Shown: piece by piece, positions 51,824-61,682 of the stretch
How the letters are laid out: the number at the start of each line of letters is the position of its first letter
Position numbering within the stretch: the first letter of the stretch is position 1
From: Fimbriimonas ginsengisoli Gsoil 348
GTDB taxonomy: Bacteria > Armatimonadota > Fimbriimonadia > Fimbriimonadales > Fimbriimonadaceae
Length of the DNA: 64,000 nt
Direction of reading: 5' to 3'
NCBI RefSeq assembly: GCF_000724625.1
Contig: NZ_CP007139.1
Span: 1,488,001-1,552,000, forward strand
Position numbers and translations under genes: made by a program
Notes under the pieces: generated by a model
What the model was told of the DNA's origin: nothing
The model's input: the letters and a program-made list of their open reading frames with translations, nothing else
Databases searched by the model: none

Positions 51824-52068
51824 CTAGCGAAGGTACCTGGTAAAGAAAAGGGACGCCGCCGTCCCCACCCCCTGCAGAACACCGTGCAAAGGTATCCCGA
51901 GCCCGAAGGGCTCTTCAGAACTTAGCCGCGGGTCGAAGACCCGGGGTAAGAGCCCACCCTCTCTCCCCGACCCCGGCAGGCGGTCGCAGAACCTACCGCA
52001 AACTGTTTTCCGCTACCGGATCGCGAACTTGCGTTCGGCGGGGCCGCTCTGGAGAGCGGCGGTCCGGG

Positions 52069-54567
52069 TTAGGGCTGCATGAGTTTTTCGATCTTGCGGA
52101 TGTAGCGGCCGACTAGCTCGCGGCTTTCTTCTTCTTCGGGGGACTCGGCGTAGACGTGGAAGACCGGCTCGACGGCGTCGGGGAGCACGAGGACCCAGGA
52201 GTCGTCTTCGAAGATCTTGATGCCGTCGAGCAGCTCGACGTGCCGACCGTCCCGGGTCTCCTCGGAGATTCGGCGCATGACGGAGCCCTTGGCATCCCAT
52301 GGAACCTTGACTTGCTCGTAAGCAAGCTTGAAGACGGGTAGCTCCGCGGAAACCTCGCGGATCGAGAGACCGGTTCGCTGCAGCATCACCGCCAGCATTC
52401 CGAACGAGAACGCCGCGTCGAAGCCCGGATGAAGCTCGGGGAAGATGAAGCCTCCGCGCTCGTCCCCCGCAAAGGTTGCGCCGCCGGTAAGCGAGCTGTC
52501 CATCAGGGAGCGAACGTCCGATTTCGTCCGCACCACCTCGGCCCCTTCCTTCTTTAGCGCCTCTTCGAGGAGGGTGGGGGCGGTGACGGAGATGGCGATC
52601 TTGGCGCTTGGTACGGTTTTGGCAATGAGCGTTCCCAGGGTGGCCAAGAGGGTGTTGCCGTGAACCTGCTCTCCGCGCTCGTCGACGATGGTCAGCCGTT
52701 CGCCTTCCTCCGTGAAGAGGACTCCCATGTCGTAACCCAGCGTCCCGACAATCTGGGAGAGATTCTTGACGTGCCGGTCCACCTCCTCGCCGGTCCTCGG
52801 CGCAAGCTTGGCATCGTTGAAACCGTTCAATGAGATCGACTCGATCCCAAGCTGCGCGATCATCGCGGGGAAGATCCCGGAGAGAGAAGAGTAGCCGTAG
52901 TCGCAGACCACACGGAGGCGCCGGCCGGCGGGCTCAGGGTGGAGGAGGCGGAAGTAGTCGGCCTGATACTCTTCGACGGCGCGGCTGACGAACTCCATGA
53001 TTCCCAGATCGTCGGGATCGGCCCGCTTGAAATCTTCGCGGAAGAACGCGTTCTCGACCTTCCGCTCCATGGCGCGGCTGAGATACGCGCCGCGAGAATC
53101 GAGCATTTCGATAAGGGTAACGCGGCTATTGCCCGGGAGCTTGCGAACGCCCAGCGCGCCCGCCGCGCCGCTAGTTTTGACGAAATGCCGGGCGATTGGC
53201 AACGCCGCGCTCCGCATGTCGAGCACGTCGCATCCCACGCTCAGCAGCGAGGAGATAAGCGCGCGCTTGATCATCCGCGAGGAGCGGGTGGAGTCGCGGA
53301 AAGTGATGATCCGGCTCCCTTGAGGAAACAGCGAGCCGAAGGCGGAGCCGAGCCGGCAGGCGAAGTCGGGGGTGATCTCGATATTGCTGAGTCCAGCAGC
53401 GCCGAGCTCGCGGAAGAGGTTGCCGCGCCACTTATTGCCCCAGACGAGCGACATCGTGACGGTCGATCCACGCTCGACGATCTTGTCGGGCCAGAGCTTG
53501 ACGCGGGGGCGGATATTGCAGCCGACGTCGACGAGACAACGGTCGCCGATCACCGCGTCTTCCCGGACCACGCTATCTCGCTTGACGGTGGCGCGAGAGC
53601 AAACGATGGCGGAGTGAACGCCGACGTTTGGGCCGATGTACGCCGAATCCCAGACGATGGAGCGCTCGACGTTCGCCCCTTCCTCGATGAACGCGTTGTC
53701 GCCGACCACCGCGTACGGACCGATCCGGGCACCCTTCTTCACCTTGACGTTCCGGCCAAGACAGATCGGGGGGACCAGCGTCGCGGTGTCGTCGACTACC
53801 GTGTTGGGGCCGATGTGCACCCCTTTCACGGATTCACGGCCGAGGATCGGCAGGTCGACCCGGCCGGCGAGGAGGTCTTCCTGGGCTTCGCGATATTGGC
53901 CGAGGGAGCCGACGTCGGTCCAGTACTCCTCCATCACGTAGCCGTACATCGGCAGGCGCTCCTGCAGCAGCTTGGGGAAAATGTCGCTGCTCCAATCGTA
54001 GTTGTGGTTCTCCTCCATGAAGCGGAAGATCTCCGGCTCCAGGATGTACATCCCAGTGTTGACGGTATCCGAGAAGACCTCGGACCAGCTCGGCTTCTCC
54101 AAGAAGCGGACCACCCGGCCGTCGTCGTCGGTAATGACCACGCCAAACTCGAGCGGGCTGGGAACGCGATACAAAATCAGGGTTGCGAGGCTCTTCTTGC
54201 TTCGATGGAACTCGAGCGCCTTGGTGAGATCGCAGTCGGTCAGGGCGTCGCCGGAAACGATGACGAAGGGCCCGTCGTTGAGCAGCGCCTCCGCCTTTTT
54301 GACGCTCCCGGCGGTGCCAAGCGGGACATTCTCCACGCTGTAGTGCATCTTCACGCCGAAGTCCGATCCGTCGCCGAAATAGCTCTGGATCTCGTCGGCC
54401 AAGTAGTACAGGGTGGAGACGACTTCGGTGATGCCGTGCCGCTTGAGGAGCGTGAGGATATGCTCCATGATCGGCTGGTTGCAGATCGGCACCATCGGCT
54501 TGGGCCGATTCGCCGTAACCGGCCGCAGCCTCGACCCTTCGCCGCCCGCCATCACCACTGCCTTCAT
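52069..54567 (-). CDS. Sugar-nucleotidyltransferase/LbH/phosphomannomutase-like fusion
   Basis: 832 residues from ATG 54567 ([20 protein letters not shown]). The N-terminal NTP-transferase has the G-G-E-G-S-R-L-R-P loop, then [13 protein letters not shown] and [12 protein letters not shown] left-handed beta-helix follows at about 250-370 ([20 protein letters not shown] repeats). The last ~450 residues are a phosphomannomutase-like domain that lacks the T-x-S-H-N-P phosphoserine loop: the equivalent region near residue 474 reads [18 protein letters not shown]. The mutase part is therefore probably inactive. Likely makes an NDP-sugar (mannose-1-phosphate guanylyltransferase-type). Confidence 0.85.
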   Translation of the reverse strand: MKAVVMAGGEGSRLRPVTANRPKPMVPICNQPIMEHILTLLKRHGITEVVSTLYYLADEIQSYFGDGSDFGVKMHYSVENVPLGTAGSVKKAEALLNDGPFVIVSGDALTDCDLTKALEFHRSKKSLATLILYRVPSPLEFGVVITDDDGRVVRFLEKPSWSEVFSDTVNTGMYILEPEIFRFMEENHNYDWSSDIFPKLLQERLPMYGYVMEEYWTDVGSLGQYREAQEDLLAGRVDLPILGRESVKGVHIGPNTVVDDTATLVPPICLGRNVKVKKGARIGPYAVVGDNAFIEEGANVERSIVWDSAYIGPNVGVHSAIVCSRATVKRDSVVREDAVIGDRCLVDVGCNIRPRVKLWPDKIVERGSTVTMSLVWGNKWRGNLFRELGAAGLSNIEITPDFACRLGSAFGSLFPQGSRIITFRDSTRSSRMIKRALISSLLSVGCDVLDMRSAALPIARHFVKTSGAAGALGVRKLPGNSRVTLIEMLDSRGAYLSRAMERKVENAFFREDFKRADPDDLGIMEFVSRAVEEYQADYFRLLHPEPAGRRLRVVCDYGYSSLSGIFPAMIAQLGIESISLNGFNDAKLAPRTGEEVDRHVKNLSQIVGTLGYDMGVLFTEEGERLTIVDERGEQVHGNTLLATLGTLIAKTVPSAKIAISVTAPTLLEEALKKEGAEVVRTKSDVRSLMDSSLTGGATFAGDERGGFIFPELHPGFDAAFSFGMLAVMLQRTGLSIREVSAELPVFKLAYEQVKVPWDAKGSVMRRISEETRDGRHVELLDGIKIFEDDSWVLVLPDAVEPVFHVYAESPEEEESRELVGRYIRKIEKLMQP

Positions 54568-54647
54568 GGCTCTATTGTCGCACGTCGAGTAAGGCGCAAG
54601 TCGCAATCGGAGCGTAAGGTGTACTGTGACGGTACTCCCTTGCCGCC

Positions 54648-55286
54648 ATGTTGAATTTCCTGTTAAATCTCGCCGTCGCCGTCACCCTTCAGAGCCCTCC
54701 ATCCGTTTCCGAGGGGGCGCTGCAACGATTGAAGCAAGGGAACGAGAGGTTCGCGACCCATGCGATGACTCACCAAAACTTGGACGAGGCGATCAGAGCA
54801 TCGACCTCCGTGAAGCAGACTCCGTTCGCCGCGATCGTTTGCTGCTCCGACTCGCGGGTCGCGCCCGAGCTTGTCTTCGACCAAGGGTTGGGCGATCTCT
54901 TCGTGGTGCGCGTCGCCGGCAACGTTGTCGACGATAACGGGATGGGCTCGCTCGAGTACGCGGTAGAGCATCTCCACGTCAAGTTGATCGTGGTCTTAGG
55001 GCATGCGAAGTGTGGCGCGGTGTCGGCGGCGCTCAGCTCCTCGGGCCATCCGATGGCGTCGGATTCTTACATACCCGCGCTGCTCAAATGGATTGCGCCC
55101 GCGGTTCGAAAGGCCAGGGAACAGAAAGGAGACCCGCTCGGGAACGCAATCGTGAACAACGAGCAAATCGGGGCGTGGAGAATTCGGCACGCCAAGGGAG
55201 CGTTGGGGAAGGCGATCCGGCGAGGCGAGCTCAAAGTCGCGAGCGGCGTCTACGACCTGTCTAGCAGCCGGGTGCGCTTCGACTAG
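54648..55286 (+). CDS. Beta-carbonic anhydrase with an N-terminal leader
   Basis: 212 residues. Zinc ligands C66 and D68 in [10 protein letters not shown], and H119/C122 in [25 protein letters not shown] matches the beta-CA core. It starts with a hydrophobic segment [15 protein letters not shown] resembling a signal peptide, so it may be exported, unlike many cytoplasmic beta-CAs. Catalyses CO2 hydration. Confidence 0.9.
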   Translation: MLNFLLNLAVAVTLQSPPSVSEGALQRLKQGNERFATHAMTHQNLDEAIRASTSVKQTPFAAIVCCSDSRVAPELVFDQGLGDLFVVRVAGNVVDDNGMGSLEYAVEHLHVKLIVVLGHAKCGAVSAALSSSGHPMASDSYIPALLKWIAPAVRKAREQKGDPLGNAIVNNEQIGAWRIRHAKGALGKAIRRGELKVASGVYDLSSSRVRFD

Positions 55287-55975
55287 CTCCCGGACGAACC
55301 GGTGAGGACGTATTCGCCGCGGACGACCTTGAATTTCGGAACCAAGTGCGTTCGGTCGAACGACAGGTAGGAGTGGCGCAGGATGGACCAGAAGCGGGTC
55401 GTCTCGGGGTCGCCTTGTCCGGCGAGCCAGCCCCAGTTTTGATCGGTCATGCGGGTGGGATAAAGGTCGACTCGGATCGGCGGCCGGGCGCCGGCGGACA
55501 GAAGATAGATCTCCTGGATCGCGTCATCCCCCATCGCGAGGCAACCGGCGCTTACGCAGTTTCCGTGGATGAAGATGTCGAATCCAGGCGGCCCGCTGGC
55601 GTGAGCTCGGTCACGGGCGTTGGGATAGTTGAGCCTGAGCGAAAGAAGAAACCGAGATCTGGGATTGAGGCCGGCGACCGTATAGAATCCCTCCGGCACT
55701 TGGAGGTCACCCTCCCGCCGCTTGGGTCCAAGGGCGCCCGAGAGGGCTTGAACCGCATAGGTCTTGAAGAGCCGGAACGGCCCGCGGCTAGGCGCAACCC
55801 AGAGCTCCAAGCGCCGTTCGCGTTTGAGGCCGCGCAGGTAGATGCGCGAGGGCGGGTAGATGAGTCCGCGAGCCTTTAGGTCCCTGCGGAGCACCGCCTC
55901 TTTGGCGTGCCGAGCGACGGCGACCCGGTCGTCGGAACGAAGAATTGCTATTGCGACCAATCCGAGAAAGGTCAT
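55283..55975 (-). CDS. L,D-transpeptidase (YkuD)
   Basis: 230 residues from ATG 55975 with a hydrophobic leader (MTFLGLVAIAILRSDD). The catalytic region FDIFIHGNCVSAGCLAMGDD gives H137 and nucleophile C145, the YkuD H-x-x-x-x-S-x-G-C form. Cross-links peptidoglycan or anchors proteins to it. Its start overlaps the stop of the upstream CARDB gene by 4 bp (ATGA-type junction). Confidence 0.9.
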   Translation of the reverse strand: MTFLGLVAIAILRSDDRVAVARHAKEAVLRRDLKARGLIYPPSRIYLRGLKRERRLELWVAPSRGPFRLFKTYAVQALSGALGPKRREGDLQVPEGFYTVAGLNPRSRFLLSLRLNYPNARDRAHASGPPGFDIFIHGNCVSAGCLAMGDDAIQEIYLLSAGARPPIRVDLYPTRMTDQNWGWLAGQGDPETTRFWSILRHSYLSFDRTHLVPKFKVVRGEYVLTGSSGS

Positions 55976-58323
55976 TGGGCCACCTTTGCGGGGATTACCT
56001 TGATCTCCGCCAAACGGCCGGGAGTCCGGCCTCGGTTGACGATGCGGAGGAACCGGAAACGACGCGGTTTGCCACGATAAGCGACTGAGACGCGATTCGC
56101 AGAAAGGGGATCGCGGCGGTTGTGGTAGCTCCAATTGGCGTCGACCTCTTGAGTCCAGCGTTGCGCCTCCTCCGGCCGCTGTCCGGTTGAATATGTGACC
56201 AGGTCGTACGCCGTCCAGACGGAGCCAGGATCGGCGACGAGGTCAACTTCACCAACCGTCCGGTCGCGGCCGAGATCGATCTCTACCCAATCGCCCGGCT
56301 TTCCGCCGAGAGCGGCTTCCGTCTCGTTCGACCCATCGATCAGCGCCGCGAGCTTGGCCGGCACGCTGCCCGCCGAGTCCGAAACGATTCGATCCGCGGC
56401 GAGATTGGTTTCGCTCTCCAGCGGAAGCGAGGGGAGCGCGACACGAAGATCCATGATCGCGGCGACCCGGTTGCCGCGGCTGGCGGTGTCGATGAGCTGC
56501 CAATTCTTAAGCCAGGTCCACTCCGTCACGCCATTTGCCGTCGCCTTGATAAGCAGAGCGCCATTGCCGCCGGTGGGGTCAAGCTTCGCGAAGGGGCTGG
56601 AATCGCCGCCCGGGAGGAGCGCCGTACCTCCTTTGGTCGTGGTGAGCGTCACTCGCGACGTCGCGTCCTTCGCAATCTTGCCGTCTTGAGTCTGGAAGAT
56701 TTGAAGCTCGGCTCCATCCAGGCCCTCGCCGGCTTGGTTTTGTACATGCAGGAGTACGGTTTTCGGCAAAACCGGAGCAGGTCCCCCGAAAGCGGCGTTT
56801 AGCGTGGCCACGTCGGTGGCGGAAAGGAGGCCGGTCGGCTCGATCGGGATCGCCTCGAACATCGGATTCGAGAAAGCCTCGTATGGGAGCCCGACTTGAC
56901 CTGGGACGAGACCCTCGTAGCGGGTGTCGCCGTAGCCCATCAAACCGGGAAACCGGTCCTGCCCTCCGCGGTTGGATAGCAGATTGTTCTCCGGAGAGAC
57001 GCTTTCGGCCCCATAGCTGGGGGCGCCGATGGTCATCGCGAGCGACCTCAGGAATCGGGTCGGATCGGTCGACGCGACTTGCACGACGGCGTCGCCGAGC
57101 GATGCGTCGCCCACGGACCCGAGATCGGCGACCATAACCCGATTGACGAGCACCCGCTCGCGTACACCGTCCGGCGCAAAGGAGAATCGGCTTTGGGCCA
57201 GGTAGACGTCGTTGAAAAGGCGCACTTGGCCCTGGACCCAGTCCTCCGCGCTTTGAGGCGCAAGTTGGGCAGCGGTAGCTTTGCTGACGGCCACAGTGAT
57301 TCCGCGCCCGCTGGTGACGACCGATAACCCGTCGTTCCTCGGGTTCGCGTCCGGCCCGGACGGGCGGATGCGTAACGCCACTGAGCCGAATCGGTGGTCC
57401 GATTTATCGTTTCGGTAAGCGGCCTGCGTGGAAAGAGTCGCCTCCTCGCCAGGAGCCAAAGGTTTCGAGACGTCCTGAGGGACGCCGGGCTTATCTTCCA
57501 CGTACCAGGTAGCGGAAAAACCGGGCGAGGAAGCGGTGCCTACATTCTTAACGTGGGCGACGAAGGTGGCCAACTCACCCGGGTTTCCTTTCCTCTCGAT
57601 GGCGACCACGCTGAGGTCCGCGCCGGTTTTGGGGGCGGCGTCCTCTAGCTCGAGCTCGAGGCGGGGGCGACCGCTATTAGCCTGTCCCGATCCGAATTGG
57701 ACCGGCGCATCGAATGCGAGGGCGAAGCCGTAGTTGGCAAACGGGTGGTCGACCATCTCCTGAACCGTCGATTGAAGCCCTTCGATCCGGGTTTCTTTGG
57801 TGTCCGAGGTTGCCTGCGCGCCTTCAATCTTCGCGGTATCGGCAGAGCCTTGCGCGCCGAGTTGCTGCCAGCCCGCACCTCCGTCGCCGGCGATACGGTA
57901 TCGCCAGGTGGCCGCACCCCGAGGTACCTCGGGCGTTTCGGGCTTCACCGTTCCGGCAGGGCGGTTCATAAATCCCGACAGGGTTTGGTATGGTCCTTCA
58001 CCCCACGGGACCAACACTCGGGACGCGGATCGAAGGACGGCCTTCTCCGCCCCGGTTGGGCTTAGGATCAGAGTTGCTTTGCGTACGTGCTGGTTGGGTC
58101 CAACGACGCGATCGAGATCGCCGAATCGAATAAGAACCGTTCGCGAAGGGCCTCCGCTGAGTACGGAGTCTCCCCCTAGGCTGTCATTCGAGGCCGTCGC
58201 ATCGAGAGTCGTGTCCGAAAAATCCCACAGCGGCACGCCGTGGGCCACGCCCCCTCGCACGAGGGTCACCGTTTCCGATCCGCCCTGGAGAGCAAGAAGC
58301 GCCGCGAGAGCAAAGGAGATCAT
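55972..58323 (-). CDS. Large exported CARDB-type protein with a discoidin-like C-terminus
   Basis: 783 residues, leader ISFALAALLALQGGSE. Mid-region GADLSVVAIERKGNPGELAT and VAHVKNVGTASSPGFSATWY match CARDB/Ig-like cell-adhesion repeats. The C-terminal ~170 residues (LIDGSNETEAALGGKPGDWV, EIDLGRDRTVGEVDLVADPG) resemble an F5/8-type carbohydrate-binding fold. No catalytic motif seen. Likely binds polysaccharide on the cell surface. Overlaps the L,D-transpeptidase start, so they are probably co-transcribed. Confidence 0.75.
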   Translation of the reverse strand: MISFALAALLALQGGSETVTLVRGGVAHGVPLWDFSDTTLDATASNDSLGGDSVLSGGPSRTVLIRFGDLDRVVGPNQHVRKATLILSPTGAEKAVLRSASRVLVPWGEGPYQTLSGFMNRPAGTVKPETPEVPRGAATWRYRIAGDGGAGWQQLGAQGSADTAKIEGAQATSDTKETRIEGLQSTVQEMVDHPFANYGFALAFDAPVQFGSGQANSGRPRLELELEDAAPKTGADLSVVAIERKGNPGELATFVAHVKNVGTASSPGFSATWYVEDKPGVPQDVSKPLAPGEEATLSTQAAYRNDKSDHRFGSVALRIRPSGPDANPRNDGLSVVTSGRGITVAVSKATAAQLAPQSAEDWVQGQVRLFNDVYLAQSRFSFAPDGVRERVLVNRVMVADLGSVGDASLGDAVVQVASTDPTRFLRSLAMTIGAPSYGAESVSPENNLLSNRGGQDRFPGLMGYGDTRYEGLVPGQVGLPYEAFSNPMFEAIPIEPTGLLSATDVATLNAAFGGPAPVLPKTVLLHVQNQAGEGLDGAELQIFQTQDGKIAKDATSRVTLTTTKGGTALLPGGDSSPFAKLDPTGGNGALLIKATANGVTEWTWLKNWQLIDTASRGNRVAAIMDLRVALPSLPLESETNLAADRIVSDSAGSVPAKLAALIDGSNETEAALGGKPGDWVEIDLGRDRTVGEVDLVADPGSVWTAYDLVTYSTGQRPEEAQRWTQEVDANWSYHNRRDPLSANRVSVAYRGKPRRFRFLRIVNRGRTPGRLAEIKVIPAKVAQ

Positions 58324-58356
58324 GAACGGATTGTGCCCGATGTTGCCGACTCTCTT

Positions 58357-59400
58357 TTAAACTTCTCCCCTTTCCCGCGGCCATTGGAACCGCGGGTGTC
58401 TTTCCGGCGAATCGTTTCCCTCGACGATGTCCGCGAGGATCCGACCGGTCCAGGGGCCGAGTTTGAAGCCGTGGCCGCTGCAGGCGCTAGCAAAAACGGT
58501 TTTCGACCCGAGCCGTCCGATCCGGAAATCCTCGTCCGGGGTGGACGTGTAGAGGCAAGTGGCGACGTGCTCCACCCTGAGGGACTCGACGCCGAAGCGG
58601 CGGTGGACCGCCGAGGAGATCTGATCGAGGTCTGATTGGGTGGGGATGCGCTCCGTCTGGTTGGGATCGAACTCCGGTCCCGGTAGATGGGCGCCGACTT
58701 TCTGGCCCAGGTCGTCGGAGGGAAAACCGTACGTTAGCGACTCATCGTCGATCCAAACCGGGCCGGGGATCGTTGCCTGTACGTAGCCGTAGGTCTGGAG
58801 AGTCACCCGAACGTCGAGGTCGGGGACGTATTCGCGGATCCATGCGCCAGGGGCGAGGACCACGGCGTCGTGCTCCCGCTCCAGCTTCGCCACGTCGGCC
58901 GCTTCGCCGCTGTGGAATTCGACGCCGTAAGAGCGGGCCAGGTCGTGGGACACCCGCAATGCCGCCGCCGCGTCGACCGCGCCGGCCTCGGGCGTGAAGA
59001 CCGCCACTTCGTTTGTCTCCATACGAACCTGGGGGATCAGCTCCTTCGCCTGAACGCCATTCAGAACCGAGTGGGGGACGGCGAGCGATTGCAGCGCGTC
59101 CACCATCGATACCACGCGGGGGGCATCGCGCCGCCCGAAGTAAAGTAGGCCGACTTCGTTTACCAGCGTTTGGCCCGAATCGCGCTCTAGATCGCCCCAA
59201 AGCGGATATGCCTCAGCCATGCACTGCGTGTAGAAAGCATCCGGATAGGCGCGCCTAACGATTCTAGTGCGGCCGTGGGAGCTACCTCGATTGGCGAATA
59301 GGGGGAATCGTTCGTAGACTTCCACCCGATGCCCCCGCTTTCCCAGGAAGCGGGCGGCGCTCAGCCCAACGATCCCCGCGCCTACGACCGCGACCTTCAT
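58357..59400 (-). CDS. FAD-dependent oxidase of the sarcosine/N-methyltryptophan oxidase family
   Basis: 347 residues. Dinucleotide fold VVGAGIVGLSAARFLGKRGH, then SSHGRTRIVRRAYPD, the ATCLYTSTPDEDF segment whose C282 is at the position of the covalent flavin cysteine in SolA/MSOX, and SACSGHGFKLGPWTG. Oxidises a secondary N-methyl amino acid to imine plus H2O2. No other amine-catabolic gene is near. Confidence 0.9.
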   Translation of the reverse strand: MKVAVVGAGIVGLSAARFLGKRGHRVEVYERFPLFANRGSSHGRTRIVRRAYPDAFYTQCMAEAYPLWGDLERDSGQTLVNEVGLLYFGRRDAPRVVSMVDALQSLAVPHSVLNGVQAKELIPQVRMETNEVAVFTPEAGAVDAAAALRVSHDLARSYGVEFHSGEAADVAKLEREHDAVVLAPGAWIREYVPDLDVRVTLQTYGYVQATIPGPVWIDDESLTYGFPSDDLGQKVGAHLPGPEFDPNQTERIPTQSDLDQISSAVHRRFGVESLRVEHVATCLYTSTPDEDFRIGRLGSKTVFASACSGHGFKLGPWTGRILADIVEGNDSPERHPRFQWPRERGEV

Positions 59401-59468
59401 GTCCCAAGGTTAGCAGGGGAGCGCCGGAACCGCAAAGCACCGAGACGGTATCCTATAGGGCGCGACAG

Positions 59469-59544
59469 GGGGGTATAGCTCAGTCGGTAGAGCATCGGAC
59501 TTTTAATCCGTGTGTCCTGGGTTCGAGTCCCAGTGCCCCCACCA
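59469..59544 (+). tRNA. tRNA-Lys (anticodon TTT)
   Basis: Begins GGGGGTATAGCTCAGTCGGT. Anticodon loop CTTTTAA gives TTT, T-loop GGTTCGAGTCC, encoded CCA. It is close upstream of the blaI-type gene. Confidence 0.95.
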
Positions 59545-59560
59545 CCTCGTCGCAGGCCCG

Positions 59561-59616
59561 CTAAAAAATTAACAAACACCCTTGCGGATTCGGCTTCCCG
59601 GTGTTAATATTTTAGC
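59561..59616 (+). promoter_or_regulatory. Promoter and dyad operator of the BlaI-type gene
   Basis: Inverted repeat CTAAAAAATTAACAAACACC / GGTGTTAATATTTTAG around a promoter with TTGCGG (59582-59587), 17-bp spacer and TAATAT (59605-59610). A strong ribosome site GGAGG precedes the TTG start. The AT-rich dyad overlapping the -10 is where a BlaI-type repressor would bind; autoregulation is inferred. Confidence 0.65.
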
Positions 59617-59628
59617 GGAGGATCTCTC

Positions 59629-60015
59629 TTGAAGCAGCCGGCCGGCTATCTCAGCAAGCGTGAACAACAGATCATGGAGCTCGTGTACCAGCGCGAGCAC
59701 CTCACTGCCGGCGAGGCGTCGGAGCTCTTACCCGGAGCTCCCTCAAACTCGACGGTGCGAACCCTCCTCCGAATTTTGGAGGAGAAAGGACACCTTCGCC
59801 ATATCGAAAAGGACGGACGGTACACGTATGTGCCGGTCCGGCCTCGCCAATCGGCAGCTCGCTCCGCCTTGGATGGGGTCATCAAGACTTTCTTCCGGGG
59901 CTCGGTAGGCGATGTCGTCGCGACGCTGCTCACCGAAGAGGGTTCGAAGCTCAGCCTGGATGAGCTGGACCGGCTGCAGTCGATGATTCAGGAGGCCCGC
60001 GAGGAGGGGCGATGA
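59629..60015 (+). CDS. BlaI/MecI/CopY-family repressor
   Basis: 128 residues from TTG 59629. Winged-helix domain SKREQQIMELVYQREHLTAG and NSTVRTLLRILEEKGHLRHI, then a C-terminal dimerisation/cleavage region. In known systems the partner protease inactivates it. Overlaps the M56 gene by ATGA, and a matching operator sits in its own promoter, so the pair forms an inducible regulatory unit. Confidence 0.92.
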   Translation: MKQPAGYLSKREQQIMELVYQREHLTAGEASELLPGAPSNSTVRTLLRILEEKGHLRHIEKDGRYTYVPVRPRQSAARSALDGVIKTFFRGSVGDVVATLLTEEGSKLSLDELDRLQSMIQEAREEGR

Positions 60016-61430
60016 CCGAGTTTGTACTCGCCGTTCTTCTCCGAAGTGTTCTGCTTGGGATGGCCGGGTTGGCGCTGATCGCTTTCATGAGAGGGCGTTC
60101 GGCATCGGTTCGGCACGCGGTGGCGGCGGGAACGCTCGTCGCGATCCTGGCCTTGCCGCTGCTCAGCGCGCTTCTTCCGAAGCGATCCATTGCGGTATTG
60201 CCGGCGATCGTGCCCCCGTCTTCGGTCAAGACCCCCACGCCGTCGGATGTCGCGGTCTCCATGACCGAGGCTGCCGACGTCGAGAAGCCCCGGGACTGGC
60301 ATGGCCCCGCGGTCGGATTGTGGGGAGTGGGGACCACTCTGCTCCTGGTGCGATATGGCTTCTCTCTCTTTGTGGTGGAAGGCTGGGTTCGTCGTGGAAG
60401 GAAGGTTCGGGGACTGGTTTTGGAGTCCCCGGAGGTCGCCGTGCCGATGACGGCATGGCTGGGGCGGCACGTGGTGCTGCTTCCATCGGAATGGCGGAGC
60501 TGGTCCGCCGGTCGGCGGCGCTCCGTGCTTCGGCACGAATTGGCGCACGTGCGAAGGGGAGACTGGTTCACCCAGGCGGTGGGGCAGATCGCCTCGGCTT
60601 TGTTCTGGCCGAATCCGTTCGTTTGGGCGGTTTGCCGGCGGCTAAGGGATTTAGCCGAGTTGGCGGCCGACGATCTGGTGCTCACCTCGGGGGTCGCTCC
60701 CTCGCGTTACGCTCAAGACTTGCTGGAGATCGCGCAGGGGGTCCAGGCGACTTCCCCGGCGTTGGCGCTTCCGTTTGCCCGAAAGGGCGAAGTCGCCCGG
60801 AGGATCGAAATGGTATTGAAAACGAAAGTACAACGCGGCGCGGTCACCCTCGCCGGTCTCATCATGGGCGGCCTCGTGCTCGCCGGTCTCTCGATTCCGA
60901 TCGCAACGTGGGCGCCGTCGCCCCGTCAGGGGGCGGCGCCCGTGGCCAAGCCGGGGGTTGAGCCGACTCAGATCAACCTTTCCTGTGCCCTTCTCGCTCC
61001 GGGAGCGGTCCTGGCGGAGAAGCGACGACCCGCTTCGAGTGGGCCGGCGGCGGTCGCCCTTTCGATGCAGCTTAAGGAAGCCGAGCGGCTCGTTAAAAGT
61101 GGGCAGGTTTCGCGGAAGATCGTTTCCGCCCCGACGCTAAGGACCCTTTCGGGAATGACCGCGAAAGTGACCATCGGAACCAACGAAGCCGAGGGCTCGA
61201 CGATCGAAATCACTCCTACCTACAATTCCGACCGAAGCATCTCGATGCACGTCCGAGTTGTGACGAAGTCGAAGGGTAAACCGGACGACGAGACGTCCGC
61301 GGACCTGCGAGTTCAAGCCGGCAATGCCGCTCTGCTTCTGCGGCCATCGGCACCGGGCCGAGCGAGAGAAATTCGCGCGATCATCAGGCCCTCGGTCGTC
61401 GAGTCGGTCAAGCCTTTACCGGAGCGGTAA
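60012..61430 (+). CDS. M56 (BlaR1-like) membrane protease with a secretin-like C-terminal domain
   Basis: 472 residues. Several transmembrane helices in the first ~130 residues (VLLGMAGLALIAFM, WGVGTTLLLVRYGFSLFVV). The M56 zinc site is RHELAHVRRGDW with H175-E176-H179 and AELAADDLVL. A further transmembrane helix (LAGLIMGGLVLAGLSIPIAT) leads to an outer domain that is not a beta-lactam-binding domain: VSRKIVSAPTLRTLSGMTAK, then IEITPTYNSDRSISMHVRVV resembles secretin-family beta-repeats. It should cleave the upstream repressor on an envelope signal of unknown nature. Confidence 0.85.
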   Translation: MTEFVLAVLLRSVLLGMAGLALIAFMRGRSASVRHAVAAGTLVAILALPLLSALLPKRSIAVLPAIVPPSSVKTPTPSDVAVSMTEAADVEKPRDWHGPAVGLWGVGTTLLLVRYGFSLFVVEGWVRRGRKVRGLVLESPEVAVPMTAWLGRHVVLLPSEWRSWSAGRRRSVLRHELAHVRRGDWFTQAVGQIASALFWPNPFVWAVCRRLRDLAELAADDLVLTSGVAPSRYAQDLLEIAQGVQATSPALALPFARKGEVARRIEMVLKTKVQRGAVTLAGLIMGGLVLAGLSIPIATWAPSPRQGAAPVAKPGVEPTQINLSCALLAPGAVLAEKRRPASSGPAAVALSMQLKEAERLVKSGQVSRKIVSAPTLRTLSGMTAKVTIGTNEAEGSTIEITPTYNSDRSISMHVRVVTKSKGKPDDETSADLRVQAGNAALLLRPSAPGRAREIRAIIRPSVVESVKPLPER

Positions 61431-61682
61431 TCGCACGGAGCATATCGACGGTTCCCGGGATCCTTCGCAGATTGCGGGATCACGGGGCAGCCGGGATGGG
61501 GGATCGATACGGCTCCCTTCTTCAGATCCAGCCTGATGGGCCCGGACTCGGCGAGCGCCTTGTGCAGGGCGTCATGGGAAAACGCTTGGACATCGCGGGC
61601 ATCGATCCTAAGATTGATGCCCGGTCCGACGATTACCATCGGCAAGAACAACATCCACACATTATTGCAGAATGTCTGCCGA
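61431..61682. other. Region between convergent M56 and prcB genes, possible decayed fragment
   Basis: A 115-codon minus-strand frame spans 61313-61660, with LPMVIVGPGINLRIDARDVQ. It overlaps the M56 gene end by >100 bp and does not continue into an alpha-subunit-like sequence. It may be a remnant of a hydrolase. No supported gene. Confidence 0.4.

Noticed and set aside
61313-61660. 115-codon minus-strand frame as a possible prcA start
   Set aside because: No proteasome alpha motifs (such as the N-terminal H0 helix sequence), and it overlaps the M56 gene.
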